Positions 7,381 to 15,888 are shown, numbered from the stretch's first letter. The stretch is DNA of 64,000 nt from Pseudomonas paraglycinae (GCF_021601625.1 NZ_BQHR01000007.1:186001-250000); one strand, 5' to 3'. Notes: a model not told the origin generated them from the sequence alone. Numbers and translations: made by a program.

Positions 7381-8244
7381 TCAGACGGCGGCAATAACTG
7401 TGTCATGTTTGAACCGACACCACAGGGGTGGAAGGTCCTCCGGCACCGGCCGGTACTGGCCGATCTCGGACCAGCCACCAGGGCCATGGAAATCACTGCC
7501 GGCGCTGACCAGCAGACCGAACTCACGGGCAAGGATTGCCAGGCTGCCCACCTGTTCCGCAGGCTGATGACCGTTGACCACTTCGATCGCATGCCCGCCT
7601 GCTTGAATATAGTCGGCAATCAGCTTTCGGCGCTTGCTGCGGGTGAAATCGTAGTGCCACGGATGCGCCAGGCTGACCCAGGCGCCGGCGGCTCGCAGCG
7701 TGCCGACGGTGTCTTCGAGGGTCGGCCAATGCTGCTTGACGTCCCCAAGCTTGCCGGCGCCGAGCCATTTGCGAAACGCCTCGGCGCGATCCTTTACAAA
7801 ACCTTCACGCACCATCCAGTCGGCGAAATGCGGGCGGGCCGGCGCGTTACCGCTGTCGCCCAGTTCCTGCTGGATCTGCCGCGCGCCGTCGAGCGCATTC
7901 GGCATGCCCTTGAGGGCGAGCTTGCGGCTTATTTCCTCAGACCGCAGCCAGCGGCCGTCGTGCAACTGGGCAATCGCCTCGACCAGCGGCGCGGCGTTGA
8001 CGTCGAAACCGTAGCCGAGTACGTGAATGGTCGCCCCGCCCCAGGTGCAGGACAACTCGACGCCGTTGACCAGTTGCATGCCCAGCGCCTCGGCGGCCGT
8101 GCGCGCTTCGGCGAGGCCTTCTAGGGTGTCGTGATCGGTCAGGGCCAGGACTCGCACGCCGTTCTCGAACGCACGCGCAACCAGTGCCGCAGGCGCCAGG
8201 GCGCCGTCGGAGGCCGTGCTGTGGCAGTGCAAATCAACATTCAC
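7381..8244 (-). CDS. rnm: PHP-domain 5'-3' exoribonuclease (RNase AM / YciV / TrpH family)
   Basis: This 287-residue PHP-family phosphoesterase shows DLHCHSTASDG (residues 4–14), LTDHDTLEG, VELSC, SLAHPWHYD and GSDFHGPG, the metal-binding His/Asp set of the PHP domain. E. coli YciV (RNase AM) matures the 5' ends of rRNAs and acts on 5'-phosphates of short oligonucleotides; this is the likely role. I chose GTG 8244 (MNVDLHCH); the upstream in-frame TTG at 8262 has no good ribosome-binding site. It is divergent from yciB and heads the yciO–scpA–scpB run. Confidence 0.85.
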   Translation of the reverse strand: MNVDLHCHSTASDGALAPAALVARAFENGVRVLALTDHDTLEGLAEARTAAEALGMQLVNGVELSCTWGGATIHVLGYGFDVNAAPLVEAIAQLHDGRWLRSEEISRKLALKGMPNALDGARQIQQELGDSGNAPARPHFADWMVREGFVKDRAEAFRKWLGAGKLGDVKQHWPTLEDTVGTLRAAGAWVSLAHPWHYDFTRSKRRKLIADYIQAGGHAIEVVNGHQPAEQVGSLAILAREFGLLVSAGSDFHGPGGWSEIGQYRPVPEDLPPLWCRFKHDTVIAAV

Positions 8245-8331
8245 GGGGATGTGTAACCTCAAATCAGCTGGCGCTATCGCGCGCCCATATGTTTGTTATT
8301 ATGCCGCCACATCCAGCTTCTGGCTCTCACT

Positions 8332-8928
8332 GTGAAACAATTCATCGATTTCATCCCGCTTCTGCTGTTCTTCATCGTCTACAAACTCGATCCACGCACC
8401 GTCGACGTTGCCGGCCATGAACTGACGGTAGGCGGCATTTACAGTGCAACCGCCGTGCTTATCATCAGCTCCCTGGTGGTGTACGGCGCGATCTTCATCA
8501 AGCAGCGCAAGCTGGAGAAGAGCCAGTGGCTGACGCTGGTCGCCTGCCTCGTGTTCGGCAGCCTGACCCTGGCCTTTCACAGCGAAACCTTCCTGAAATG
8601 GAAAGCCCCGGTGGTCAACTGGCTGTTCGCCCTGGCCTTCATCGGCAGCCATTTCATCGGTGACCGCCTGCTGATCAAGCGCATCATGGGCCACGCGTTG
8701 ACCCTGCCGGATCCGGTCTGGACCCGTTTGAACATCGCCTGGATCGGTTTCTTCCTGTTCTGCGGTGCCGCCAACCTGTTCGTCGCCTTCACCTTCCAGG
8801 ACTACTGGGTGGACTTCAAGGTGTTCGGCAGCCTGGGCTTGACCGTGCTGTTCCTGGTCGCTCAAGGCATCTACCTGTCCCGTCACCTGCACGACGCCGA
8901 TACCACAACGCCAAAAACCGAGGACTGA
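8332..8928 (+). CDS. yciB: Inner-membrane septation protein A (YciB / IspZ)
   Basis: This 198-residue polytopic protein starts at GTG 8332 with [20 protein letters not shown], the typical YciB N-terminus, and has five or six hydrophobic helices. YciB is linked to cell-envelope synthesis and septation. The coding end overlaps no gene; the next ATG follows after one base, so the YciI-family gene is in the same transcript. The divergent promoter region with rnm is only 87 bp. Confidence 0.9.
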   Translation: MKQFIDFIPLLLFFIVYKLDPRTVDVAGHELTVGGIYSATAVLIISSLVVYGAIFIKQRKLEKSQWLTLVACLVFGSLTLAFHSETFLKWKAPVVNWLFALAFIGSHFIGDRLLIKRIMGHALTLPDPVWTRLNIAWIGFFLFCGAANLFVAFTFQDYWVDFKVFGSLGLTVLFLVAQGIYLSRHLHDADTTTPKTED

Positions 8929-8929
8929 C

Positions 8930-9229
8930 ATGCTCTACGCCATCATTGCCACCGACGTCGCCAACTCCCTGGAAGCCCGCCTCGCTGCGCGCCCGGCACA
9001 CCTTGAACGCCTGCAAGTGCTCAAGGGCGAAGGCCGCATCGTGCTGGCCGGCCCGCACCCGGCGGTCGACAGCAATGATCCGGGCGCAGCAGGTTTCAGC
9101 GGCAGCCTGATCGTTGCCGAATTCGATTCCCTGAGCGCGGCGCAAGCCTGGGCCGATGCCGACCCGTACATCGCCGCCGGCGTTTACGCCAACGTGATCG
9201 TCAAGCCGTTCAAGCAAGTCCTGCCGTAA
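8930..9229 (+). CDS. YciI family protein
   Basis: This 99-residue protein is a typical YciI-like ferredoxin-fold protein: [29 protein letters not shown], then AGPHP and a conserved Asp at the strand ends ([11 protein letters not shown]). The His–Asp pair has been proposed as an active site, but the function is uncertain. It begins one base after the yciB stop and is followed by a hairpin terminator, so yciB–yciI form a two-gene operon. Confidence 0.9.
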   Translation: MLYAIIATDVANSLEARLAARPAHLERLQVLKGEGRIVLAGPHPAVDSNDPGAAGFSGSLIVAEFDSLSAAQAWADADPYIAAGVYANVIVKPFKQVLP

Positions 9230-9250
9230 CCTCCCCCGCTGATCCCCCCA

Positions 9251-9280
9251 CGCGATGAACCTTGTCGGTTCATCGCGTTC
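9251..9280 (+). terminator. Terminator hairpin after the YciI gene
   Basis: CGCGATGAACC (9251–9261) and GGTTCATCGCG (9267–9277) form an 11-bp stem with loop TTGTC, 21 bp after the stop codon. The trailing sequence TTCTC is only weakly T-rich. Confidence 0.7.
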
Positions 9281-9349
9281 TCAATCGCTCATTATTCTCG
9301 TTTGCCGGCCGACAACCTGCCCAATATCCATTTGGAAACAGGAGTCGCG

Positions 9350-9760
9350 ATGCGCAAGGGTCCGTTGTGTCTGATGTTGGTCACGTTGTCGATCGTGGCG
9401 CCCGCCCATGGTGAAGAAAGCACCGAAGGCGGCAGCTCCACACCGCTTTCGTTGAGCGCCGGCAGCCAGATCACCGAGTTGCAGCAGCGCCTGAAGGCCA
9501 GCGAGCAGCAACGGGAAGAACTGAGCAAACAACTGCAAAATGCCGACAACACCCGCGAAAGCGCCCAGCTTGCCCGGTTGCGCCAGGAGAACCAGCGTCT
9601 GAAGCTGCAACTCAAGGAAGCCCAGGCCAGCCCGCTGCCGCGCCTGCTGACCGAACAGCAGCAATGGTTCGTCACCGGGGCCGGGGTAGCGCTATTGGCG
9701 CTGCTCTGCGGTATCTTTGCCAGTGGAGCAAGCCGAAAACGTCGGCAATGGCTAAATTGA
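9350..9760 (+). CDS. Small exported coiled-coil protein with C-terminal membrane anchor
   Basis: The 136-residue protein has a signal peptide (MRKGPLCLMLVTLSIVAPAHG), a coiled coil at residues 40–95 (QITELQQRLKASEQQREELS and onwards) and one membrane helix near residues 108–125 followed by the positive tail ASRKRRQWLN. This matches the C-terminal half of YgiM/TIGR04211-type proteins without the SH3 domain. Topology would place the coiled coil in the periplasm. ATG 9350 has GGAG just upstream. It ends 7 bp before the CpxR-like regulator and is probably co-transcribed. Function unknown. Confidence 0.75.
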   Translation: MRKGPLCLMLVTLSIVAPAHGEESTEGGSSTPLSLSAGSQITELQQRLKASEQQREELSKQLQNADNTRESAQLARLRQENQRLKLQLKEAQASPLPRLLTEQQQWFVTGAGVALLALLCGIFASGASRKRRQWLN

Positions 9761-9767
9761 GTGAGTC

Positions 9768-10445
9768 ATGAGCGAGCTGTTACTGATTGATGATGACCAG
9801 GAGTTGTGCGAACTCCTGAGTAGCTGGCTGAGCCAGGAAGGCTTTCAGGTCCGGGCCTGCCACGATGGTCAGAGCGCCCGCAAGGCGCTGGCCGAAACCG
9901 CGCCGGCGGCCGTGGTGCTGGACGTGATGCTGCCCGACGGCAGCGGTCTGGAACTGCTCAAGCAACTTCGCAGCGATCACGCCGACCTGCCGGTGCTGAT
10001 GCTCTCGGCCCGGGGCGAGCCGCTGGACCGGATCCTCGGCCTGGAACTGGGCGCCGACGATTACCTGGCCAAACCCTGCGATCCGCGCGAACTGACCGCC
10101 CGCCTGCGCGCCGTGCTGCGCCGCAGTCATCCGGCCGCCGTGTCGACCCAGCTCGAACTGGGCGACCTGAGCTTCAGCCCGGTGCGCGGCGTGGTCAGTA
10201 TCGACGAAAAGGAATTCACCCTCACCGTGTCCGAAAGTCGCCTGCTCGAAGCCCTGCTCAAGCAACCGGGCGAGCCGCTGGACAAACAGGAACTGGCGCA
10301 GATCGCCCTCGGTCGCAAGCTGACCCTGTACGACCGCAGCCTCGACATGCACGTCAGCAACCTGCGCAAAAAGATCGGCCCGCACCCCGACGGCCGCCCG
10401 CGCATCGTCGCCCTGCGCAGCCGTGGCTACTACTACAGCCTCTAA
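9768..10445 (+). CDS. cpxR: OmpR-family response regulator, CpxR-like
   Basis: This 225-residue regulator has a receiver domain with acidic pocket IDDD (residues 7–10), phosphoacceptor Asp52 (VVLDVMLPDG) and Lys102 (LAKPCDP), then a winged-helix effector domain ending NLRKKIGPHPDGRPRIVALRSRGYYY. The neighbourhood (regulator, Spy-like periplasmic protein, then a sensor kinase with a periplasmic domain) matches the Cpx envelope-stress system; I recall the same order at PA3204–PA3206. A CpxR-box-like direct repeat lies 38 bp downstream of this gene, upstream of the Spy-like gene. Confidence 0.85.
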   Translation: MSELLLIDDDQELCELLSSWLSQEGFQVRACHDGQSARKALAETAPAAVVLDVMLPDGSGLELLKQLRSDHADLPVLMLSARGEPLDRILGLELGADDYLAKPCDPRELTARLRAVLRRSHPAAVSTQLELGDLSFSPVRGVVSIDEKEFTLTVSESRLLEALLKQPGEPLDKQELAQIALGRKLTLYDRSLDMHVSNLRKKIGPHPDGRPRIVALRSRGYYYSL

Positions 10446-10482
10446 CCGTCTGTAAGTTTTGTCAGGTCGGCGCGAAAACGTG

Positions 10483-10498
10483 TTTACCCAAGCTTTAC
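10483..10498 (-). promoter_or_regulatory. CpxR-box-like direct repeat upstream of the Spy-like gene
   Basis: Read on the minus strand this is GTAAA–6 nt–GTAAA (plus strand TTTAC at 10483–10487 and 10494–10498). The E. coli CpxR consensus is GTAAA–N5–GTAAA, so spacing differs by one base. It is about 85 bp before the Spy-like start codon, a fitting activator position. Confidence 0.5.
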
Positions 10499-10581
10499 AC
10501 AGCGCTGACCGCCGCTGACCTTGATCTCCGTAATCTGTACTCATCCGGAACGTACCGGGAACGAGACAAAGGAGATTCACC

Positions 10582-11031
10582 ATGCGCAAGACTCTTATCG
10601 CTCTGATGTTTGCCGCTGCCCTGCCGACCGTCGCCATGGCCATGCCGCAGGATGGCGGCCCGATAGGTGGCCCGCTGGACGGCCCGCGCCATGGCGGTCA
10701 GATGCACGGCATGCACGGCAAAGGCCCGTACAGCCAGCTGGACCTGTCCCGCGAACAGCGCGAGCAGATCCGCAAGATCATGGGCGAGCAGATGCACGAG
10801 CGTAAGCAGACGGTCGAAAAATACCTGGAGAAACTCTCGCCAGCCGACCAGAAAGCCATGAAGGACGAGATGGCGGCCAACCACAAGAAAGCCGAGTCCG
10901 ATGTCCGCGCCGTGTTGAAACCGGATCAACAGAAGAAATTCGACGAGATCCAGAAGAAACAGGCCGAGCGTCGCGCCGAATGGGCCGAGTTCAAAGCCTG
11001 GAAAGCGCAACAGCCGCAAAAGGCGCAATAA
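10582..11031 (+). CDS. Spy/CpxP-family periplasmic stress protein
   Basis: The 149-residue protein has a signal peptide (MRKTLIALMFAAALPTVAMA), a Gly/His/Met-rich stretch (GGPIGGPLDGPRHGGQMHGM) and helices with LTXXQ-like motifs (LSREQREQIRKIM, LSPADQKAMKDEM, LKPDQQKKFDEI). This is the pattern of Spy and CpxP, dimeric helical periplasmic chaperones or signalling inhibitors of CpxA. The His/Met-rich part may bind copper or other metals. It has its own upstream region with a CpxR-like box and AAAGGAG as ribosome-binding site, and a terminator after it. Confidence 0.82.
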   Translation: MRKTLIALMFAAALPTVAMAMPQDGGPIGGPLDGPRHGGQMHGMHGKGPYSQLDLSREQREQIRKIMGEQMHERKQTVEKYLEKLSPADQKAMKDEMAANHKKAESDVRAVLKPDQQKKFDEIQKKQAERRAEWAEFKAWKAQQPQKAQ

Positions 11032-11052
11032 TGTTCTAGCGTCACGCCCCGA

Positions 11053-11086
11053 CCCAACGGCTCACCGCCGTTGGGTTTTCTTTGTT
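11053..11086 (+). terminator. Terminator between the Spy-like gene and cpxA
   Basis: CCCAACGG (11053–11060) and CCGTTGGG (11068–11075) form an 8-bp stem with a 7-nt loop, followed by TTTTCTTTGTTT. It ends only about 13 bp before the GTG of the kinase gene, so kinase expression would need read-through or be set by termination efficiency. Confidence 0.75.
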
Positions 11087-11098
11087 TGAGGATTTTCT

Positions 11099-12439
11099 GT
11101 GCGTTCATTGTTCTGGCGTATTCTCGCCAGCTTCTGGCTGGCCATCGCTCTGGTTGCAGGGCTTTCCATTCTGCTGGGGCACATGCTCAACCAGGACGCG
11201 TGGATCCTCAGCCGCCATCCGGGCCTCAACACTCTGGCCGCCGAATGGACGCAGACTTACGAAGCCCAGGGCGAAAACGCCGCCCAGGACATCCTCGAAC
11301 AGCGCAAGCGCCAGTACCACATCGACGTGCAAGTGCTGAACGAAACCGGCGACCCGGTGGTGCGCGGCACCTTCCCCCGGCGCGCGGCCGCCTTCGAGGC
11401 GCGGCAGAACAACGATGACCGTCGCCTGCCATGGCGCCGTCTGACCGACGAATTCACCAGCGACAAAAGCGGCGACACCTACCTCTTCATCTACCGCATC
11501 CCGCACCCCGAACTCGACGCCTGGCACCGCGAAAGCCTGCTCTGGCCATTGAGTGCGCTGGGCATTGCGTTGGTGGTGCTGACCCTGTTCAGCCTGCTGG
11601 TGACGTTTTCCATCACTCGCCCGCTCAGTCGCCTGCGCGGTGCAGTGCATGACCTCGGCCAGACCACCTATCAACAGAACAGCCTGGCGCAACTGGCCAA
11701 CCGTCGGGATGAATTCGGTGTGCTGGCCAATGACTTCAACCGCATGGGTGCCCGTCTGCAAAGCCTGATCGGCAGTCAGCGTCAGTTGCTGCGTGATGTC
11801 TCCCACGAATTGCGCTCGCCGCTGGCACGCCTGCGCATCGCCCTGGCACTGGCCGAACGGGCCAGCCCGGAAGAACGGGAAAAACTCTGGCCGCGCCTGA
11901 CCCGCGAGTGTGATCGGCTGGAAGCGCTGATCAGTGAAATTCTGGTGCTGGCGCGGGTCGATGCCGACAACGCCAGCGCCGAAGACGTGGATCTGAATGC
12001 CTTGCTCGCCACCCTGCAAAAGGACGCGCAACTTGGCTCGCCAGAGCAGACCGTGCGTCTGGAGGCCGAGCCGGCACTCAATCTGACAGGCTGGCCGACC
12101 ATGATCGAGCGCGCCGTGGACAACCTGCTGCGCAATGCCCAGCGCTTCAACCCGGTGGGGCAGTCGATTGAAATGCAGGCGTCACGTCAGGGCGAGCGGA
12201 TCGTGGTCAGCGTGCGTGACCATGGGCCGGGGGTGCTGGCCGAGCATCTGAGCCAGTTGGGCGAACCGTTTTATCGGGCGCCGGGGCAGACCGCTGCGGG
12301 TCATGGCCTGGGGCTGGCGATTGCCCGGCGGGCAGCGGAGCGGCATGGCGGGACACTGGTGCTGGCCAATCACCCGCAGGGCGGGTTTGTGGCCAGTCTT
12401 GAGTTGCCGCTGGTGCCTGGGATTGTGGTGCAACCCTGA
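11099..12439 (+). CDS. cpxA: Sensor histidine kinase, CpxA-like
   Basis: This 446-residue membrane kinase has a first transmembrane helix at residues 7–28, a periplasmic sensor region to about 147, a second helix at 148–172, a HAMP linker, and a kinase core with phosphoacceptor His236 in RDVSHELRSPLARL, N box NLLRNAQRF, DHGPGV and GHGLGLAIA. It is the predicted partner of the CpxR-like regulator. The start is GTG 11099 with GAGGA about 6 nt upstream. The Spy-like gene and a terminator separate it from the regulator, so kinase and regulator levels may be set differently. Confidence 0.85.
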   Translation: MRSLFWRILASFWLAIALVAGLSILLGHMLNQDAWILSRHPGLNTLAAEWTQTYEAQGENAAQDILEQRKRQYHIDVQVLNETGDPVVRGTFPRRAAAFEARQNNDDRRLPWRRLTDEFTSDKSGDTYLFIYRIPHPELDAWHRESLLWPLSALGIALVVLTLFSLLVTFSITRPLSRLRGAVHDLGQTTYQQNSLAQLANRRDEFGVLANDFNRMGARLQSLIGSQRQLLRDVSHELRSPLARLRIALALAERASPEEREKLWPRLTRECDRLEALISEILVLARVDADNASAEDVDLNALLATLQKDAQLGSPEQTVRLEAEPALNLTGWPTMIERAVDNLLRNAQRFNPVGQSIEMQASRQGERIVVSVRDHGPGVLAEHLSQLGEPFYRAPGQTAAGHGLGLAIARRAAERHGGTLVLANHPQGGFVASLELPLVPGIVVQP

Positions 12440-12440
12440 A

Positions 12441-12708
12441 AAGCCCCCTCATCGGAACGCCGCCCGCCCAGCCCTCTCCCGGAGGGAGAGGGAGCCGACC
12501 GAGGTGTCTTGCGTCATACATCAACCTGAAAAATCGAGTCGATTATGGATCTGCCAAGCACGTGAACCGAGTCAATTCCGGATTCGGCCGAAGCACGTGA
12601 ACCGAGTCAATTCCGGATTCGGCAAAGCTCTTCCAGGTCGGTGAACCTCTGAAGCATCCCCCAATCAGTCCCCTCTCCCCCCGGGAGAGGGTTAGGGTGA
12701 GGGCGCTT
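12441..12708. repeat. REP-like composite repeat, copy 1 of 3
   Basis: Outer arms contain palindromes CCCTCTCCCGGAGGGAGAGGG (first 20 bases at 12474–12493) and CCCTCTCC/GGGAGAGGG (12671–12692). The core holds ACCTGAAAAATCGAGTCGA. The left arm (12446–12494) is nearly identical to the inverted right arm of the copy at 48371–48566. It includes a 35-bp tandem duplication at 12556–12623. It probably also serves as transcript end for cpxA. Confidence 0.75.
12556..12623. repeat. Two tandem copies of a 35-bp unit
   Basis: The unit starts AAGCACGTGAACCGAGTC and ends in GGATTCGGC; copies begin at 12556 and 12591. The second copy diverges only at its last bases. It lies inside REP-like copy 1. Confidence 0.9.
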
Positions 12709-12727
12709 TTTAAGCTTTTAAGGCCCT

Positions 12728-13294
12728 TTAAGCCTTACCCGGCCAGGCACTGACAAACTCCGCCAGATCAACCTTCTCGGCCACCCGCGGTTCTTTCTGC
12801 GGCGTGCCGAGGTAAAGGAAGGCAATCACCTCTTCGTCATCCGTCAGGCCCAAACCCTTGGCGACATGTTTCGAATAAGCCAGATCACCCGTGCGCCACA
12901 CCGCGCCAATCCCCTGCGCGTAAGCCGCCAGCAGAATGCCGTGAGCCGCACAGCCCGCCGCCAGCAACTGCTCGGCCTTCGGGTATTTGACGTGTTCCTG
13001 CAATTTGGCGATGACCACGACCACCAGCGGCGCCCGCAGCGGGCCGTTGCGGGCCTTGTCGATCATCGCTTCGGTGACTTCGCCTTCCTGCATTTTTGCA
13101 GCTTCGGCCAGCAACTCGCCCATCTGCTCACGCGCCGTGCCTTCGACGGTCAGGAAGCGATACGGCTGCAAATGGCCGTGATCCGGTGCGCGGGTCGCGG
13201 CGGCGAACAGCACTTCGCGCTGTTCGGCGGTGGGGGCCGGATCGATCAGTCGTGGAACGGAAACACGGTTGAGCAAAGCGTCGAGAGCCTGCAT
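12728..13294 (-). CDS. NAD(P)H nitroreductase, YdjA-like
   Basis: This 188-residue nitroreductase-fold flavoprotein begins MQALDALLNRVSVPRLIDPAPT and contains ATRAPDHGHLQPYRF, the FMN-binding segment of the YdjA subgroup, and AAYAQGIGAVWRTGDLAYS. It is short for the superfamily, as YdjA is. It would reduce nitro or quinone compounds with NAD(P)H, physiological substrate unknown. The promoter region (121 bp) is shared divergently with trkH. Confidence 0.88.
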   Translation of the reverse strand: MQALDALLNRVSVPRLIDPAPTAEQREVLFAAATRAPDHGHLQPYRFLTVEGTAREQMGELLAEAAKMQEGEVTEAMIDKARNGPLRAPLVVVVIAKLQEHVKYPKAEQLLAAGCAAHGILLAAYAQGIGAVWRTGDLAYSKHVAKGLGLTDDEEVIAFLYLGTPQKEPRVAEKVDLAEFVSAWPGKA

Positions 13295-13415
13295 CGGCCA
13301 CCTCCTGAAAAAAATGTCCGGCTATTCTAGCTGCAAGTGATCCAGACGCGTCGGTTTACATGCCTTGCACCGCAGGTAGAATGGCGCCCTTCCCACATCA
13401 GCCCGAGCGGACTTC

Positions 13416-14870
13416 ATGGCGTTGCCGACCTTACGGATCATTGGTTTCATCATCGGCATCTTCCTGATCACCCTGGCCATCGCCATGGTCGTGCCCATGG
13501 CCACCCTGGTGATTTTCGAGCGCACCGGCGATCTGCCGTCGTTCCTCTGGGCGAGCATGATCACCTTCGTCGCCGGCCTCGCGCTGGTGATTCCCGGTCG
13601 TCCGGAGCACATCCACCTGCGCCCCCGGGACATGTACCTGCTGACCGTCAGCAGCTGGCTGGTGGTGTGCATTTTCGCCGCACTGCCGTTTTTGCTGACC
13701 CAGCACATCAGTTACACCGACTCGTTCTTCGAAAGCATGTCCGGCATCACAGCCACCGGCTCGACCGTGCTCAACCATCTGGACGACATGTCCCCCGGCA
13801 TCCTGATGTGGCGCTCGCTGCTGCACTGGATCGGCGGCATCGGCTTCATCGGCATGGCGGTGGCGATCCTGCCGCTGCTGCGCATCGGTGGCATGCGGCT
13901 GTTCCAGACGGAATCCTCGGACCGCTCGGAAAAGGTCATGCCCCGCTCGCACATGGTGGCGCGGCTGATCGTGGCGGCGTACGTCGGCATCACGATTCTC
14001 GGCAGCCTGGCGTTCTGGTGGGCCGGGATGAGCCCGTTCGATGCGATCAACCACGCGATGTCGGCGATTTCCACCGGCGGGTTCTCGACCTCCGACCAGT
14101 CCCTGGCCAAGTGGACGCAACCGGCGGTGCACTGGGTCGCGGTGGTGGTGATGATTCTCGGCAGCCTGCCGTTCACCCTGTACGTGGCGACACTGCGCGG
14201 CAACCGCCGGGCGCTGATCAAGGATCAACAGGTTCAGGGTTTGCTCGGCATGTTGCTGGTGACCTGGCTGGTGCTCGGCACCTGGTACTGGTGGACCACC
14301 AACCTGCATTGGCTGGACGCGTTGCGTCATGTGGCGCTGAACGTGACATCAGTAGTAACGACGACGGGATTTGCACTGGGGGACTACAGCCTTTGGGGCA
14401 ACTTCTCGCTGATGCTATTCTTCTATCTGGGCTTCGTCGGCGGCTGCTCCGGCTCGACGGCGGGCGGGATCAAGATCTTCCGTTTCCAGGTCGCCTACAT
14501 CCTGCTCAAGGCCAACCTTAACCAGCTGATTCACCCTCGCGCGGTGATCAAGCAGAAGTACAACGGTCATCGCCTCGACGAAGAGATCGTCCGGTCGATT
14601 CTGACGTTCTCGTTCTTCTTCGCGATCACCATTTGCGTGATCGCCCTGCTGCTGTCGCTGTTGGGCGTGGACTGGATGACGGCGTTGACCGGTGCCGCCA
14701 GCACCGTCTCCGGCGTCGGCCCGGGCCTGGGCGAGACCATCGGCCCGGCCGGCAACTTCGCCAGCCTGCCGGATGCGGCCAAGTGGATTCTGTCGTTCGG
14801 CATGCTGCTCGGCCGACTGGAGATCATTACGGTGTTTGTACTGTGTATTCCGGCGTTCTGGCGTCACTGA
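13416..14870 (+). CDS. trkH: Trk-type potassium uptake protein TrkH
   Basis: This 484-residue membrane channel has four pore-loop filters of the TrkH/KtrB type: TATGST (after SGI), STGGFSTSD, TTTGFALGD and STVSGVGPG, each with the expected glycine. TrkH forms the K+ pore and works with cytosolic TrkA, which is not in the window. Length is normal. The 3' end overlaps the AraC gene on the other strand by 44 bp. Confidence 0.95.
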   Translation: MALPTLRIIGFIIGIFLITLAIAMVVPMATLVIFERTGDLPSFLWASMITFVAGLALVIPGRPEHIHLRPRDMYLLTVSSWLVVCIFAALPFLLTQHISYTDSFFESMSGITATGSTVLNHLDDMSPGILMWRSLLHWIGGIGFIGMAVAILPLLRIGGMRLFQTESSDRSEKVMPRSHMVARLIVAAYVGITILGSLAFWWAGMSPFDAINHAMSAISTGGFSTSDQSLAKWTQPAVHWVAVVVMILGSLPFTLYVATLRGNRRALIKDQQVQGLLGMLLVTWLVLGTWYWWTTNLHWLDALRHVALNVTSVVTTTGFALGDYSLWGNFSLMLFFYLGFVGGCSGSTAGGIKIFRFQVAYILLKANLNQLIHPRAVIKQKYNGHRLDEEIVRSILTFSFFFAITICVIALLLSLLGVDWMTALTGAASTVSGVGPGLGETIGPAGNFASLPDAAKWILSFGMLLGRLEIITVFVLCIPAFWRH

Positions 14871-15888
14871 TCGCCTTCGGCGCCTCGAGCAACCGCGCCC
14901 GGTAATCGCCGGGCGTGGTGTCGAACCAGCGGCGGAAGGCGCGGAAGAAATTGCTCGGGTCGGCAAAGCCCAGCAGATAGGCAATCTCCAGCAAGGTCAT
15001 GCTCGGCTGCGCCAGATATTGCTCGGCGAGTTCGCGGCGGGTGTCGTCGAGCAACTGCTGAAAACTGGTGCCCTCCTCCTGCAAGCGTCGTTGCAAGGTG
15101 CGCTGGGACAGGTGCAGGGTCTGCGCCACCGTATCGCGTTTGGGTTCGCCCTGCGGCAGCAGGCGGCACAACACCTGACGCGCCTTGTGGGTCACGCGGC
15201 TTTCGGAAAACCGCGCCAGATATTCCCCGGCAAACCGGTCATGCAGCAGCGCCATCGCCTCGTTGGCGGTGGGCAGTGGCGCTTCCATGTCGGCCCGCTC
15301 GAAGATCAGCGCGTCATACGGCGCGTTGAACACCAGCGGTGCATGAAAGGCTCGTTTATAGGGTTCAAGATCATCCGGCTGGTCGCCCTGCACCAGCACT
15401 TTGCGCGGGTGCAGCGTGCGTCCGGTCAGCCAGCCGCACAACGCGAGCGCGCAGGCCAGCGAGGCTTCGGCACTTTGCCGGGTCGGCGGCAGATGATCGC
15501 CGTGTACCGTCAGAATCAGCGCATAACCTTCGTCGAGCAGGCGAAAACTCAGGTCGGCACTTTCGGCGATGATCCGCTGATAACGCACCAGTCGCTGAAA
15601 ACCTTCCGCCAGCGTATTGCTTGACATCAGCGCATAGCCCGCTACATGAAACGAAGCCGGCCGCACCACCTTGCCCATATTCAGGCCGATCGCCGGATTG
15701 CCGGACAGCTCGACCGCCCGTTGCCAGAGTCGGGTCATGGAATCCTGCGGGAAGCGTGCGTCCGGGTCCTCCAGCGCCGCGTAGTCGAGCCCCAGCTGTC
15801 TGAACAAAACCCGGCAATCCAGGCCGTCCATTTCCAGTGCTTTGACAATCCCCATCGCCCAGCTTGCAGAAGTCGTTCGTTCGCTCAT
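14827..15888 (-). CDS. AraC-family regulator (OruR/ArgR-like layout)
   Basis: The 353-residue protein has an N-terminal effector domain of the Arabinose_bd type (residues 20–210, LDCRVLFRQLGLDYAALEDPDARF) and a C-terminal AraC helix-turn-helix pair (KRDTVAQTLHLSQRTLQRRLQEE and LLEIAYLLGFADPSNFFRAFRRW). I chose ATG 15888 (MSERTTSASWAMG); the frame extends upstream but without a better site. Its target is not evident: neighbours are trkH (convergent) and an Mpo1-like gene (divergent). Confidence 0.85.
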   Translation of the reverse strand: MSERTTSASWAMGIVKALEMDGLDCRVLFRQLGLDYAALEDPDARFPQDSMTRLWQRAVELSGNPAIGLNMGKVVRPASFHVAGYALMSSNTLAEGFQRLVRYQRIIAESADLSFRLLDEGYALILTVHGDHLPPTRQSAEASLACALALCGWLTGRTLHPRKVLVQGDQPDDLEPYKRAFHAPLVFNAPYDALIFERADMEAPLPTANEAMALLHDRFAGEYLARFSESRVTHKARQVLCRLLPQGEPKRDTVAQTLHLSQRTLQRRLQEEGTSFQQLLDDTRRELAEQYLAQPSMTLLEIAYLLGFADPSNFFRAFRRWFDTTPGDYRARLLEAPKAISDARTPEYTVQTP

